A stretch of 10,721 bases of DNA from DATFPQ01 sp035264765. GTDB taxonomy: Bacteria; Actinomycetota; Actinomycetes; Actinomycetales; Angustibacteraceae. Every line of letters begins with the position of its first letter. Positions within the stretch are counted from its first letter, which is position 1. Location of the stretch: positions 1-10,721 of the forward strand of contig DATFPQ010000149.1 of the NCBI GenBank assembly GCA_035264765.1, given 5' to 3'. Position numbers and translations under genes: made by a program. Below the pieces are notes generated by a model that was not told the DNA's origin, searched no databases, and was given only the letters and a program-made list of their open reading frames with translations. Of the stretch, positions 1 to 6,455 are shown in pieces.

Positions 1-71
1 CCGACCTGCTCGGGGGTCAGCCGGGCACGCCTGGTGGCGAGGAAGTCGCGGATGTCGGAGCGGTTGTCCAC
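1..71 (-). CDS. Helix-turn-helix (XRE/MmyB-type) transcriptional regulator, N-terminal fragment
   Basis: Only the first 23 codons lie in the window; the gene continues off the left edge. Reading leftward from GTG at 71 gives a peptide beginning (M/V)DNRSDIRDFLATRRARLT, then PEQVG. This matches, from memory, the conserved opening of actinobacterial XRE-family regulators with a C-terminal MmyB-like ligand-binding domain (typically DRRxEIxxFLxxRRARxTPEQAG). A second in-frame GTG at 80 would add three residues. I prefer 71 because family members usually begin just before the DNR. An in-frame TAG lies upstream near 117-119, so the ORF cannot extend much further. The gene is divergent from the dehydrogenase/MFS operon, the usual arrangement for a local regulator. 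The HTH itself is outside the window, so the call rests on the N-terminal signature alone. Confidence 0.65.
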   Translation of the reverse strand, partial: MDNRSDIRDFLATRRARLTPEQV

Positions 72-114
72 AGCCTCCACGCTACGGCGCCCAGCCGGCT
101 GAGGGAGGTTGTGG

Positions 115-185
115 TTCTACCCCCCATAAACGCGACCTCCCGGATGCCCGAGCTTCCCGATTCCATGGACATCGGCCGGGTAGAA
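115..185. promoter_or_regulatory. Inverted repeat in the divergent regulator/dehydrogenase promoter region
   Basis: TTCTACCC at 115-122 is the exact reverse complement of GGGTAGAA at 178-185, with a 55-bp spacer. One further base, two positions out, also matches (GNTTCTACCC in both half-sites). The pair sits in the 157-bp gap between the divergent HTH regulator and the alcohol dehydrogenase. A smaller hairpin (CCGGG 176-180 with CCCGG 187-191) overlaps the right half-site. The arrangement suggests a regulator bound at two sites, perhaps with looping. This is inference; I see no convincing -35/-10 pair. Confidence 0.35.
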
Positions 186-228
186 GCCCGGAGCCAGCAC
201 CGAGACCTAGCGAAGCAGGAGCACCCGC

Positions 229-1251
229 ATGCGAGGAGCAGTCCTCCACGCCCCCGGCGACGTCCGCGTCGAAGACCGCGACCGCCCCACCATCGTCGAG
301 CCCACCGATGCGCTCCTCCGGCTGTCCGCGGCCTGCGTGTGCGGCTCGGACCTGTGGCCCTACCGGGGCATCGAGGCGGTCGGCGGCCCGACGCCGATGG
401 GCCACGAGTACGTCGGCGTGGTTGAGGAGGTCGGCGACCAGGTCTCCACGATCAAGCCGGGTCAGTTCGTGGTGGGCTCGTTCTTCGCCTCGGACAACAC
501 CTGCGAGATCTGCCAGGCCGGGTACCAGACGTCCTGCATCCAGCGGCAGCCCGGTGCCGCGACCGGCGCGCAGGCCGAGTACGTGCGGGTCCCGCTGGCC
601 GACGGCACCCTGGTCGCCACCCCGGACCTGCCCGCTGACGACCTCATCCCGAGCCTGTTGGCCGCTTCCGACGTGCTCGGCACCGGTTGGTTCGGTGCGG
701 TGGCGGCCCAGGCCGGCCCCGGCAAGACCGTCGCCGTGGTCGGAGACGGCGCGGTCGGCCTGCTAGGAGTGCTGGCCGCGCGGCAGCTCGGCGCCGAGCG
801 GATCATCGCGATGAGCCGTCACGAGCCGCGGCAGAACCTCGCACGGGAGTTCGGCGCTACCGACATCGTCGTCGAGCGCGGTGACGAGGGCGTCGCGAAG
901 ATCAAGGAACTCACGGGTGGCCTGGGTGCGCACTCCGTCATCGAGGCGGTCGGCACCCAGGAGTCGATGATGCAGGCCATCCGCGCCACCCGGCCGGGTG
1001 GGCACGTCGGCTACGTCGGGGTCGCCCACGACGTCTCGCTGCCCGGTGAGGAGCTGTTCTTCTCCCACGTGCACCTGCACGGTGGTCCTGCCCCGGTCCG
1101 GCAGTACCTGCCCGAGCTGATCGACTTGATCTGGAACCGCACCATCGATCCCGGCCGGGTCTTCGACCTCGAGCTGCCCCTGGACCAGGCCGCCGAGGCG
1201 TACCGGGCGATGGATGAGCGCCGCGCCATCAAGGCCCTGCTGCGCCCATGA
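229..1251 (+). CDS. Zinc-dependent alcohol dehydrogenase (MDR family)
   Basis: This 340-residue protein is a medium-chain dehydrogenase/reductase that should oxidise or reduce an alcohol/aldehyde with NAD(P). The N-terminal GroES-like domain carries the catalytic-zinc ligands C38 (CGSD), the H59-E60 pair (GHE) and probably D148 (SDVLGTG). The Rossmann motif is VGDGAVG at 171-177. The structural-zinc lobe has C92, C95 and C103, but the expected first cysteine is D89. From memory this three-cysteine form occurs in a subset of actinobacterial zinc ADHs, so it need not mean loss of function. The start is supported by AGGAG at 217-221, seven bases before ATG. The gene is divergent from an HTH regulator, and its stop overlaps the start of the MFS gene (ATGA, 1248-1251), so the two are translationally coupled. 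The substrate is unknown; detoxification of a carbonyl compound is plausible. Confidence 0.92.
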   Translation: MRGAVLHAPGDVRVEDRDRPTIVEPTDALLRLSAACVCGSDLWPYRGIEAVGGPTPMGHEYVGVVEEVGDQVSTIKPGQFVVGSFFASDNTCEICQAGYQTSCIQRQPGAATGAQAEYVRVPLADGTLVATPDLPADDLIPSLLAASDVLGTGWFGAVAAQAGPGKTVAVVGDGAVGLLGVLAARQLGAERIIAMSRHEPRQNLAREFGATDIVVERGDEGVAKIKELTGGLGAHSVIEAVGTQESMMQAIRATRPGGHVGYVGVAHDVSLPGEELFFSHVHLHGGPAPVRQYLPELIDLIWNRTIDPGRVFDLELPLDQAAEAYRAMDERRAIKALLRP

Positions 1252-2579
1252 GCGATCCGGCGACGACGGCGGCGGCGCCTCACCTGGGTTTCACGCCGGA
1301 CTGCGAGTACCTCGGTGACCATCCCGAGACGGAGCCCGACCACGACCACGACCACGATCGGGCCCTGCTCACCTCGGGCCTGGTCGCGACCGTGGTTTTC
1401 CTGACTGCGATCGCGCCGCTGGCAACCGACATGTATGTGCCGGCGTTCCCGCAGGTCGCGGGCGAGCTGTCGGCCACCGCGACGCAGGTGCAGCTGACCC
1501 TCACCACCTTCTTCACCGGGATGGCCCTCGGCCAGCTCGTCGGCGGCCCGGTCTCCGACCAGCGCGGCCGGCGCCGGCCGCTGATCGCGGCGATCCTGCT
1601 GATGACCGCGGCATCGGTGGTCTGCGCCCTGACCCCGACCATCGGGGTGATGATGGTCGCCCGGTTCGTCCAAGGCTTCACCGGTGGCTGGGCGATGGTG
1701 ATCGGCCGGGCCGTGATCGTCGACCTGGCGAGCGGCGCCCGGCTGGTCCGGGTGCTGAACGTTATCGCCGCGGTCGGCGGCATCGCGCCGATTATCGGGC
1801 CGCTGCTCGGCGCGGTCATCCTGCAACTGTCGGGCTGGCGGATCTCGTTCTGGGTGGTCGCCGGGCTAGGGCTCGCCATGACGGGGTGTGTGGCGCTCGC
1901 TGTGCCGGAGTCGCTGCCGCCCGAGCGTCGGCACGGTGGAGGGCTGCGGGCGTTCGCCATTGCCGGCCGGGAGGTCCTGGGCCAGCGTCGCTACGTCGGC
2001 TATCTGCTGGTCAGCGGGTCGGCGATGGGAGCGCTGTTCGCGTACGTCGCCACGTCGGCGTTCGTGCTGCAGTCGATGAACGGGATGTCCCCGATCGCCT
2101 ACTCGGTCGACTTCGCGGCCAACGCCGCAGGCATGACCATCGCCGCGCTCATCGCGGCACGCCTGGCCGGCCGGGTTGCCACCCGGAAGGTCATCGTCGC
2201 CGGCCAGATCGCCGCCCTGGCCGCAGGCATCGCCATGCTGGCCGGCGCGGTCTACCTCGACACCCCGCTCCTGCTCGCCCTCGTGTGCTTCTTCGTGCTG
2301 ATGGCCGCCCAGGGTCTCATCGGCCCCAACGGCGGAGCCCTCGCCTCCGCCGAGGTCCCAGAACATCCCGGCACCGGCTCCGCTCTCCTCGGCTTCGTTC
2401 AATGGGTCGCCGCCGGAACCGTCGCCCCCATCGCCGGGCTCGGCGGCCAGGACACCGCCGTTCCGATGGCCGTCCTGATGACCGCCGGCGCCGCCGCCTC
2501 CATGGTGGGCCTGCTCGTTCTTGCCCGACCCGCCAGCCGCCGGCCACAAGCACCCGCTGCGCCAATCCGCCTCGGGTGA
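1248..2579 (+). CDS. MFS multidrug efflux transporter, Bcr/CflA (DHA1) type
   Basis: This 443-residue integral membrane protein probably exports drugs or toxic metabolites by proton antiport. Residues 1-39 form a hydrophilic N-terminal tail with an alternating Asp/His run at 31-37 (DHDHDHD), longer than usual for the family. TM1 contains the Bcr/CflA-like PLATDMYVPAFP (57-68). MFS motif A is at about 100-111 (GPVSDQRGRRRP). Motif C-like GPLLGAVILQLSGWR is at about 184-198. A loop near 221-250 separates the two six-helix halves. It overlaps the upstream dehydrogenase by four bases (ATGA) and has no independent SD, so it depends on coupling. The pair looks like a regulated detoxification-plus-efflux operon. 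Substrate specificity cannot be read from sequence. Confidence 0.9.
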   Translation: MSDPATTAAAPHLGFTPDCEYLGDHPETEPDHDHDHDRALLTSGLVATVVFLTAIAPLATDMYVPAFPQVAGELSATATQVQLTLTTFFTGMALGQLVGGPVSDQRGRRRPLIAAILLMTAASVVCALTPTIGVMMVARFVQGFTGGWAMVIGRAVIVDLASGARLVRVLNVIAAVGGIAPIIGPLLGAVILQLSGWRISFWVVAGLGLAMTGCVALAVPESLPPERRHGGGLRAFAIAGREVLGQRRYVGYLLVSGSAMGALFAYVATSAFVLQSMNGMSPIAYSVDFAANAAGMTIAALIAARLAGRVATRKVIVAGQIAALAAGIAMLAGAVYLDTPLLLALVCFFVLMAAQGLIGPNGGALASAEVPEHPGTGSALLGFVQWVAAGTVAPIAGLGGQDTAVPMAVLMTAGAAASMVGLLVLARPASRRPQAPAAPIRLG

Positions 2580-2596
2580 GCAACCGGTTCGGGGCG

Positions 2597-2626
2597 TTGT
2601 TCCGCACTGAGTAACAGGCGTAAATT
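2597..2626 (+). promoter_or_regulatory. Possible promoter of the hemerythrin-like gene
   Basis: TTGTTC (2597-2602) and TAAATT (2621-2626) are separated by 18 bases in an unusually AT-rich patch. They lie 41 bases before the ATG at 2667 and 17 bases after the MFS stop. The matches to the vegetative consensus are 3/6 and 4/6, so this is only a candidate. The gene might instead be read through from the MFS operon. Confidence 0.25.
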
Positions 2627-2666
2627 CTCGGTGGACGGCGAGTGGCCCAGCCCAAGGAGGCGGGAA

Positions 2667-3314
2667 ATGAGCCCCGAATCGATGCCATCGACTCCGTCGA
2701 CGCCTACGCAACCCCTGCTCATCCTCGAGGACGCGCACGCGCGCCTTTTGGACCTGGTCGACCACCCGCAGGTGCGCCCGATGGACGGCGTCGTGTGGTT
2801 CTCGGCGCACCTGTCCGCCATGCATCACGTCATCCACCCGGCGGCGCGAAAGGTACTGGGCGACCGGGAAACCGACGACGCCTTGCGCCGCGGGACGGTG
2901 CGCATCGAGCGCATCTTGCGCCAGTTGGAGCAGCTGTACTGCGGTGACGCCCTCGGAGCGAGGCTGGACGGCGCCTGGGAGAGCCACGAGCTGCTCGACC
3001 GGCTGAGCGAGCAATCCCAGATCGAGCACAAGGTGCTGCACCGGCTTGCCGCCGAGCTAACGGTCGAGCAGCAGGAGGAGCTGCTCACCGCCTACCGGCA
3101 CGCACTGGAGCGGGCGCCCACACGGCCGCACCCCCACACGCCTCACGGTCGGCGGCTGGAGGCTCTCGTCTTCTTCGTCAATGCGCGGCGCGACCGCATC
3201 ATGGACACTCTCGACTCGCGCCCACTCCCTACGCCGCACCCGATGCGGAAGGTCGTGAAGAACGGTCGGTGGAGCGACTACGTCATCGGGCGCAGCGCCG
3301 AACCACCGTCGTGA
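2667..3314 (+). CDS. Hemerythrin-like helical-bundle protein
   Basis: This is a soluble, mostly helical protein of 215 residues. I set the start at ATG 2667 because a full AAGGAGG (2654-2660) sits six bases before it. An in-frame GTG at 2631 would add 12 unlikely residues and place the SD inside the gene. Histidines cluster where a hemerythrin four-helix bundle would carry metal ligands: H24, H48, H53, H54, H57 (in SAHLSAMHHVIHP), H107, H121 and H125 (EHKVLH). A proline/histidine-rich linker follows at 151-160 (PTRPHPHTPH), then a basic tail. Hemerythrin-like domains bind a di-iron or similar centre and sense or carry oxygen or reactive species. The ligand spacing is not textbook HHE, so the assignment is moderate. 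It follows the efflux operon on the same strand and converges on the RibD-like gene, with only 25 bases between the stops. Confidence 0.6.
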   Translation: MSPESMPSTPSTPTQPLLILEDAHARLLDLVDHPQVRPMDGVVWFSAHLSAMHHVIHPAARKVLGDRETDDALRRGTVRIERILRQLEQLYCGDALGARLDGAWESHELLDRLSEQSQIEHKVLHRLAAELTVEQQEELLTAYRHALERAPTRPHPHTPHGRRLEALVFFVNARRDRIMDTLDSRPLPTPHPMRKVVKNGRWSDYVIGRSAEPPS

Positions 3315-3339
3315 GTCGGCTGTCCACGGCCCGGCGCGC

Positions 3340-4032
3340 TCAGTCGGTGCCGAATCGGGGCGAAAGCGCATAGCGAAGAAGCACCACGTCGTCGATCCGC
3401 CGCACCTCGGCGAGAGCCGCCCGGTGATCCGGGTTCCACGGGAACCGGCCGTCGCCGACGAACCGATGCGCCCGCGAGTCTCCGACGAAGAAGGGGGCGA
3501 CCACGAGGTGCAGCTCGTCGGCGAGGTCGCCGACGAGGAACTGGGTCAGCAACGTCCCACCTCCCTCGACCAGCAGCCGCCGCACGCCCCGTGCACACAG
3601 GTCCTCGCTGATCCTCCGCATGTCCACCGGTTCGCCGGCGTCGACGACCGTCGCTACCGGCCCGAGCTGCGCACGAGCCTTGGCTACCGTTGCACTGGCG
3701 CAATACACGAGCTTCTCGGTGTCGCCGGCGGTGAAGAAGTTGGCCCGAGCGTCCAGATCAGCCCGTTTGGTCACGGTGGCCTTGAGCGGCGAGGGGCTCA
3801 GGCCCCTGGCGGCCCTTTCCTCCTGGCGGGTCTGCGCCCGGACCAAGAGGCGAGGGTTGTCGTTCCTCAGCGTGGCGGCACCGACGAGGATCGCGTCGCA
3901 CTCAGCGCGGACGGCATCGACGCGGTCGAAGTCGGCGTCGTTGGACAGCAGCAGCCGCTTCTTCGAGGGGCAGTCGAGATAGCCGTCGATCGAGATGGCG
4001 CAGCTCAGCAGGGTGTACGGACGGTCAGCCAC
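3340..4032 (-). CDS. RibD C-terminal/dihydrofolate-reductase-fold reductase
   Basis: This 230-residue protein has the RibD C-terminal domain only, with no deaminase domain. Family members reduce a pyrimidine or pterin ribosyl substrate with NADPH. Signatures are the opening RPYTLLSCAISIDGYLD (4-20), DAILVGAATLRNDNPRLLVR (46-65) and VEGGGTLLTQFL (155-166). The start is GTG at 4032, with GGGAGG at 4041-4046 eight bases upstream. A possible start at 4110 would add 26 arginine-rich residues that read through the neighbouring mini-ORF in another frame. The GTG start overlaps the end of that mini-ORF, so translation is probably coupled. It is the last gene of the minus-strand cluster with the glycosyltransferase and zinc-binding dehydrogenase. 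This context suggests a reduction step in a dedicated pathway rather than riboflavin synthesis. The exact substrate is unknown. Confidence 0.85.
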   Translation of the reverse strand: MADRPYTLLSCAISIDGYLDCPSKKRLLLSNDADFDRVDAVRAECDAILVGAATLRNDNPRLLVRAQTRQEERAARGLSPSPLKATVTKRADLDARANFFTAGDTEKLVYCASATVAKARAQLGPVATVVDAGEPVDMRRISEDLCARGVRRLLVEGGGTLLTQFLVGDLADELHLVVAPFFVGDSRAHRFVGDGRFPWNPDHRAALAEVRRIDDVVLLRYALSPRFGTD

Positions 4033-4126
4033 GCGCGGCGCCTCCCACACGGGCCGGGATCGGGCCGTTCCCGAGCCGCCACAGCAGCGCGGCCAGGATC
4101 GTGCGCCCAACCGGTGCCGCGGTCAC
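4025..4126 (-). pseudogene. 33-codon remnant ORF, possibly the N-terminus of a flippase-like (LPG synthase TM/UPF0104) membrane protein
   Basis: A GTG at 4126 overlaps the glycosyltransferase stop (GTGA, 4123-4126) and opens a 33-residue ORF that ends at TGA 4025-4027, overlapping the RibD-like start. The peptide contains GRTILAALLWRLGNGP at about 7-22, a short hydrophobic segment. From memory this resembles the first membrane helix of lysylphosphatidylglycerol-synthase-TM/flippase-like proteins (xILAxLxWRLGTGPF), which I recall beside similar glycosyltransferases in actinobacteria. About 300 residues would be missing. The SD of the RibD-like gene lies inside the ORF. It is coupled at both ends, so even if its product is useless it may be kept for translational coupling. 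Alternatively it is a genuine small membrane peptide, or chance. Confidence 0.45.
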
Positions 4127-5190
4127 CGGGCTACCTCCGCCAGGACCCTGGAGATCCGCTCGGACGTGGCCGGCCAGCCGGGCAGCGTCGCGCGGCGTTC
4201 GCGGGCTGCCCGCCGCAGCCGTTGCCGCAGATCGCTGTCGCAGAGCCAGCTCCGCAGCGCTGAGGCCAATGCCTCCGGGTCGTCGGGCGGCACCAGCAGG
4301 CCCGGCCGGGTGCCGTCGCGGGCGCGACCGAGCGCCTCCGGTAGCCCGCCCACGTTGGTCGCGACGACGGGGAGTCCGCGCACGAGCGCCTCGGTGACGA
4401 CCATGCCGTAGGTCTCGGCGCGGGAAGCCAACAGCAGCACGTCCGCGGCGCCGTACGCAGCGTCGAGGTCGGCACCGGTCAGCGGGCCGGTGAAGGACAC
4501 TCGGTCCGCAATGCCCGCCGCCCGCGCCTGGCGCCGGAGGCGGTCGACGAAGCCGGGGTCGCGGGCGAGCGTGCCGACGCACACGCAGCCCCATCCCAGC
4601 TCATCGACCGTGGCAAGTGCCGACAGCAGGACGTCGTGCCCCTTGGCGGGCGTCACGGCCGCCACGCACAGCAACTCGCCGCCCAACGCCGTACCAGACG
4701 CCAGCGCGGCGGCGTCCACGCCGGGCTCGACGACGTGGACCCGGCTGGGTGGGAGCGCGTACTGCTCGAGCACCCAGCGCCGGGTCCACTGGCTGGTTGT
4801 CACCACGGCCACGGCGGCCGAAAGGACCGCCCGTTCGCGAGCACGCAGCCGGCACTCCCCGACGTCGGGCGAGCCTGCGCCCAACGGCATGTGCACGAGC
4901 ACGACGAGCCGCAGGCGGCGAGCCTCCGGGACCAGGACCTCAGGGGCGGCCGAGCCGATCAGGCCGTCGACGAGGACGACCGCGCCGTCGGGGAGCCCGA
5001 CGACGACGTCGCGCAGGGCCGCTCGTGCCGGGGCGTCTGGATCGGGCCACGACCCGGGAACGATGCGCTGGTCGAGCGACCACCCCATCGCCGCCAGCCC
5101 ACGGCAGATCCTGCGGTCGTAGCTGTTGCCTCCGCTGGGCCGCGCCGGGTCGTCCACCCCGTCCGGGACCACGAGGTGCAGGGCGGTCAC
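4123..5190 (-). CDS. Glycosyltransferase family 4-type (GT-B fold)
   Basis: This 355-residue cytosolic enzyme should transfer a sugar from a nucleotide-sugar donor. The N-terminal domain begins with HLVVPDGVDDPARPSGGN (5-22), a glycine-rich acceptor-side loop. The C-terminal donor domain carries VTPAKGHD (179-186, with the phosphate-contacting lysine K183) and the E-x7-E motif E259/E267 in ETYGMVVTE, followed by GLPVVATNVGGLPE. Both ends look intact compared with family members. The start is GTG at 5190, overlapping the TGA of the PTPS remnant (GTGA). There is no strong SD, so translation probably depends on ribosomes finishing the remnant ORF. Its stop overlaps the second mini-ORF. The acceptor is unknown; neighbours suggest a pterin-related or other small molecule. 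Confidence 0.88.
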   Translation of the reverse strand: MTALHLVVPDGVDDPARPSGGNSYDRRICRGLAAMGWSLDQRIVPGSWPDPDAPARAALRDVVVGLPDGAVVLVDGLIGSAAPEVLVPEARRLRLVVLVHMPLGAGSPDVGECRLRARERAVLSAAVAVVTTSQWTRRWVLEQYALPPSRVHVVEPGVDAAALASGTALGGELLCVAAVTPAKGHDVLLSALATVDELGWGCVCVGTLARDPGFVDRLRRQARAAGIADRVSFTGPLTGADLDAAYGAADVLLLASRAETYGMVVTEALVRGLPVVATNVGGLPEALGRARDGTRPGLLVPPDDPEALASALRSWLCDSDLRQRLRRAARERRATLPGWPATSERISRVLAEVAR

Positions 5191-5297
5191 AGCGCTCGCT
5201 CGTAGGTGGCGCGGTGCAGACGCTGCGCGGCCCCGAAGACCTCGCCGGTCAAGCTGTGGGCGACCATTCTGCGGTCGCGGACGGTGAGGCTGGACAT
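5187..5297 (-). pseudogene. 36-codon internally deleted 6-pyruvoyl-tetrahydropterin synthase (QueD/PTPS-like) remnant
   Basis: ATG at 5297 lies just after the stop of the zinc-binding-dehydrogenase-like gene and opens a 36-residue ORF ending at TGA 5187-5189. Residues 1-31 (starting MSSLTVRDRRMVAHSLTGEV, then FGAAQRLHRAT) match, from memory, the opening of the actinobacterial PTPS/6-carboxytetrahydropterin-synthase-like proteins (xFSxTVRDHxMIAHSFxGEVFGPAQRLHGAT). The final residues YERAL resemble what I recall as the C-terminal end of the same proteins (ASYERAL). A full protein is about 120-140 residues. The simplest reading is one in-frame internal deletion that joined AT(Y) to YERAL. H14 and H28 remain, but the other zinc and catalytic residues are gone, so no synthase activity is expected. 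The stop still overlaps the glycosyltransferase start. Confidence 0.75.
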
Positions 5298-5301
5298 CGT
5301 C

Positions 5302-6282
5302 CTACTCTTCCGCGTAGCTGATGGTGTGGCATAGAGCCGGAAGGGTGCCGGCCGCCAGCTGGGCCATGACGTCCGGGAGCTCCTCGAAGTGGGACTCGCC
5401 GCTGATCAGCGCGTCGAAGGCGGGGTCGCGCAGCAGGTTCAAGGCGAGCGCCAGCCGGTCTCCGGCCGTTCGGCTCCCGCGGCGGCTGGCGGCGACCGTG
5501 CCGACCTGGCTGGCGCGAATCCCGAGCCGGCCCGAGTGGAAGGCGCCACCGAGCGACAGCTGAACCTGGGTGTCGCCGTACCAGCTGAGGTCGAGAACCG
5601 TGCCCTCCGCAGCCAGCAGGTCCAGCGAGCGTTGCAGGCCGGCGGCGGTCGCACTGCTGTGGACGACGAGATCGCGGCCGCCCTCGGCCTGGTCGGGGAG
5701 CGCGAATTCGACACCGAGCTCGGCCGCGAGGTCGGCCCGGGCGGCGTCGACGTCAACCAGGGTCACCTGAGCTCCGGGGAACCGGCCGAGCAGGCGCGCG
5801 ACGCAGCAGCCGACCATGCCGGCGCCGACGACCGCGACGCGATCGCCGATGAGCGGTGCGGCGTCCCAGAGAGCGTTGACCGCGGTCTCGACCGTTCCCG
5901 CGAGGACGGCTCGGGTCGGCGGAACTCCATCGGGTACAACGGTCACGGCCTCGGCCGGCACCACGTACGCGGTCTGGTGCGGATACAGGCAGAACACGGT
6001 GCGACCGCAGAGATTCGGCGGACCAGCCTCCACGACGCCGACGTTCAAGTACCCGTACTTCACCGGTCCGGGAAAGTCGCCCTCCTGAAAGGGTGCCCGC
6101 ATGGTCGCGTACTGGCTCTCCGGGACGCCGCCCCGGAACACCAGCGTCTCGGTGCCGCGGCTGACGCCGGTACGCAAGGTACGGACCAGCACCTCGTCCG
6201 GGCCCGGGTCCGGCACGCAGACGGGGCGGATCTCGCCCACGCCGGTCTTGCGGAGCCAGAACGCCAGCGCGTCTCGCGGCAC
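5302..6282 (-). CDS. Zinc-binding-alcohol-dehydrogenase-like oxidoreductase (MDR superfamily)
   Basis: This 326-residue protein has a GroES-like N-terminal half and a Rossmann domain with VVGAGMVG at 151-158. It belongs to a divergent MDR group. The usual catalytic CGxD is replaced by GVSRGTE (39-45), there is no GHE and no structural four-cysteine lobe, so catalytic zinc may be absent despite the common 'zinc-binding' name. Conserved stretches include KYGYLNVGVVE (75-85), GRTVFCLYPHQT (93-104) and GTVETAVNALWDA (129-141). The start is GTG at 6282 with AAGGGGAG five or six bases upstream. From memory, this subgroup often lies beside PTPS-like, glycosyltransferase and RibD-like genes, as here. 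It opens the minus-strand cluster and ends four bases before the PTPS remnant. Substrate unknown. Confidence 0.85.
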   Translation of the reverse strand: MPRDALAFWLRKTGVGEIRPVCVPDPGPDEVLVRTLRTGVSRGTETLVFRGGVPESQYATMRAPFQEGDFPGPVKYGYLNVGVVEAGPPNLCGRTVFCLYPHQTAYVVPAEAVTVVPDGVPPTRAVLAGTVETAVNALWDAAPLIGDRVAVVGAGMVGCCVARLLGRFPGAQVTLVDVDAARADLAAELGVEFALPDQAEGGRDLVVHSSATAAGLQRSLDLLAAEGTVLDLSWYGDTQVQLSLGGAFHSGRLGIRASQVGTVAASRRGSRTAGDRLALALNLLRDPAFDALISGESHFEELPDVMAQLAAGTLPALCHTISYAEE

Positions 6283-6305
6283 CAGCTCCCCTTTCCACCG
6301 TCACC

Positions 6306-6326
6306 GAGCCGGAGCCTCGCCGGCTC
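6306..6326. terminator. GC-rich hairpin between the VOC gene and the dehydrogenase cluster
   Basis: GAGCCGG (6306-6312) pairs perfectly with CCGGCTC (6320-6326) around a 7-base loop. An alternative fold pairs CGGAGCC (6310-6316) with GGCTCCG (6322-6328). It lies 24 bases upstream of the dehydrogenase start and downstream of the VOC stop. It may therefore end VOC transcription or act as an attenuator in the cluster leader. There is no U-tract. Confidence 0.35.
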
Positions 6327-6333
6327 CGTTCTA

Positions 6334-6357
6334 CCTTCGTACCCCACGTCACGAAGG
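6334..6357. promoter_or_regulatory. Inverted repeat upstream of the dehydrogenase/glycosyltransferase cluster
   Basis: CCTTCGT (6334-6340) and ACGAAGG (6351-6357) form a perfect 7-bp inverted repeat with a 10-bp spacer, 17 bp between arm centres. It is about 50-75 bases upstream of the GTG at 6282, where an operator or activator site would be expected. A loop of 10 with 7-bp arms could also fold in RNA. The regulator is unknown. Confidence 0.35.
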
Positions 6358-6455
6358 CACGGTGCGTTGGGTTCACCCCCGTCCCGTCCTCGGCCTCGTC
6401 GCGGAGGTCGCGCTGCTTAGTGCCTCGGTGCCACGGTCAGCACGTACGGCCATCG

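Noticed and set aside
229..1251. Missing structural-zinc cysteine (D89) as evidence of a broken dehydrogenase
   Set aside because: The remaining motifs are intact and I recall relatives with the same three-cysteine lobe, so it is better seen as a subfamily trait.
2631..2666. Upstream GTG start of the hemerythrin-like gene
   Set aside because: The complete AAGGAGG at 2654-2660 would lie inside the gene; it points to ATG 2667.
1866..3041. 391-codon minus-strand ORF
   Set aside because: Antisense shadow of the MFS and hemerythrin-like genes, with no recognisable motif.
4033..4110. N-terminal extension of the RibD-like protein to a start at 4110
   Set aside because: The 26 extra residues are Arg/Gly-rich, lack family similarity and read through the mini-ORF. 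The GTG at 4032 has a proper SD.
4025..4594. 189-codon minus-strand ORF inside the glycosyltransferase
   Set aside because: Most of it is an out-of-frame shadow of the glycosyltransferase. Only its last 33 codons, from the coupled GTG at 4126, are kept as a remnant.
5302..6282. Loss of the CGxD/GHE zinc motif as evidence of pseudogenisation
   Set aside because: The frame is intact and the altered motif appears to be characteristic of this MDR subgroup, several of which use no zinc.
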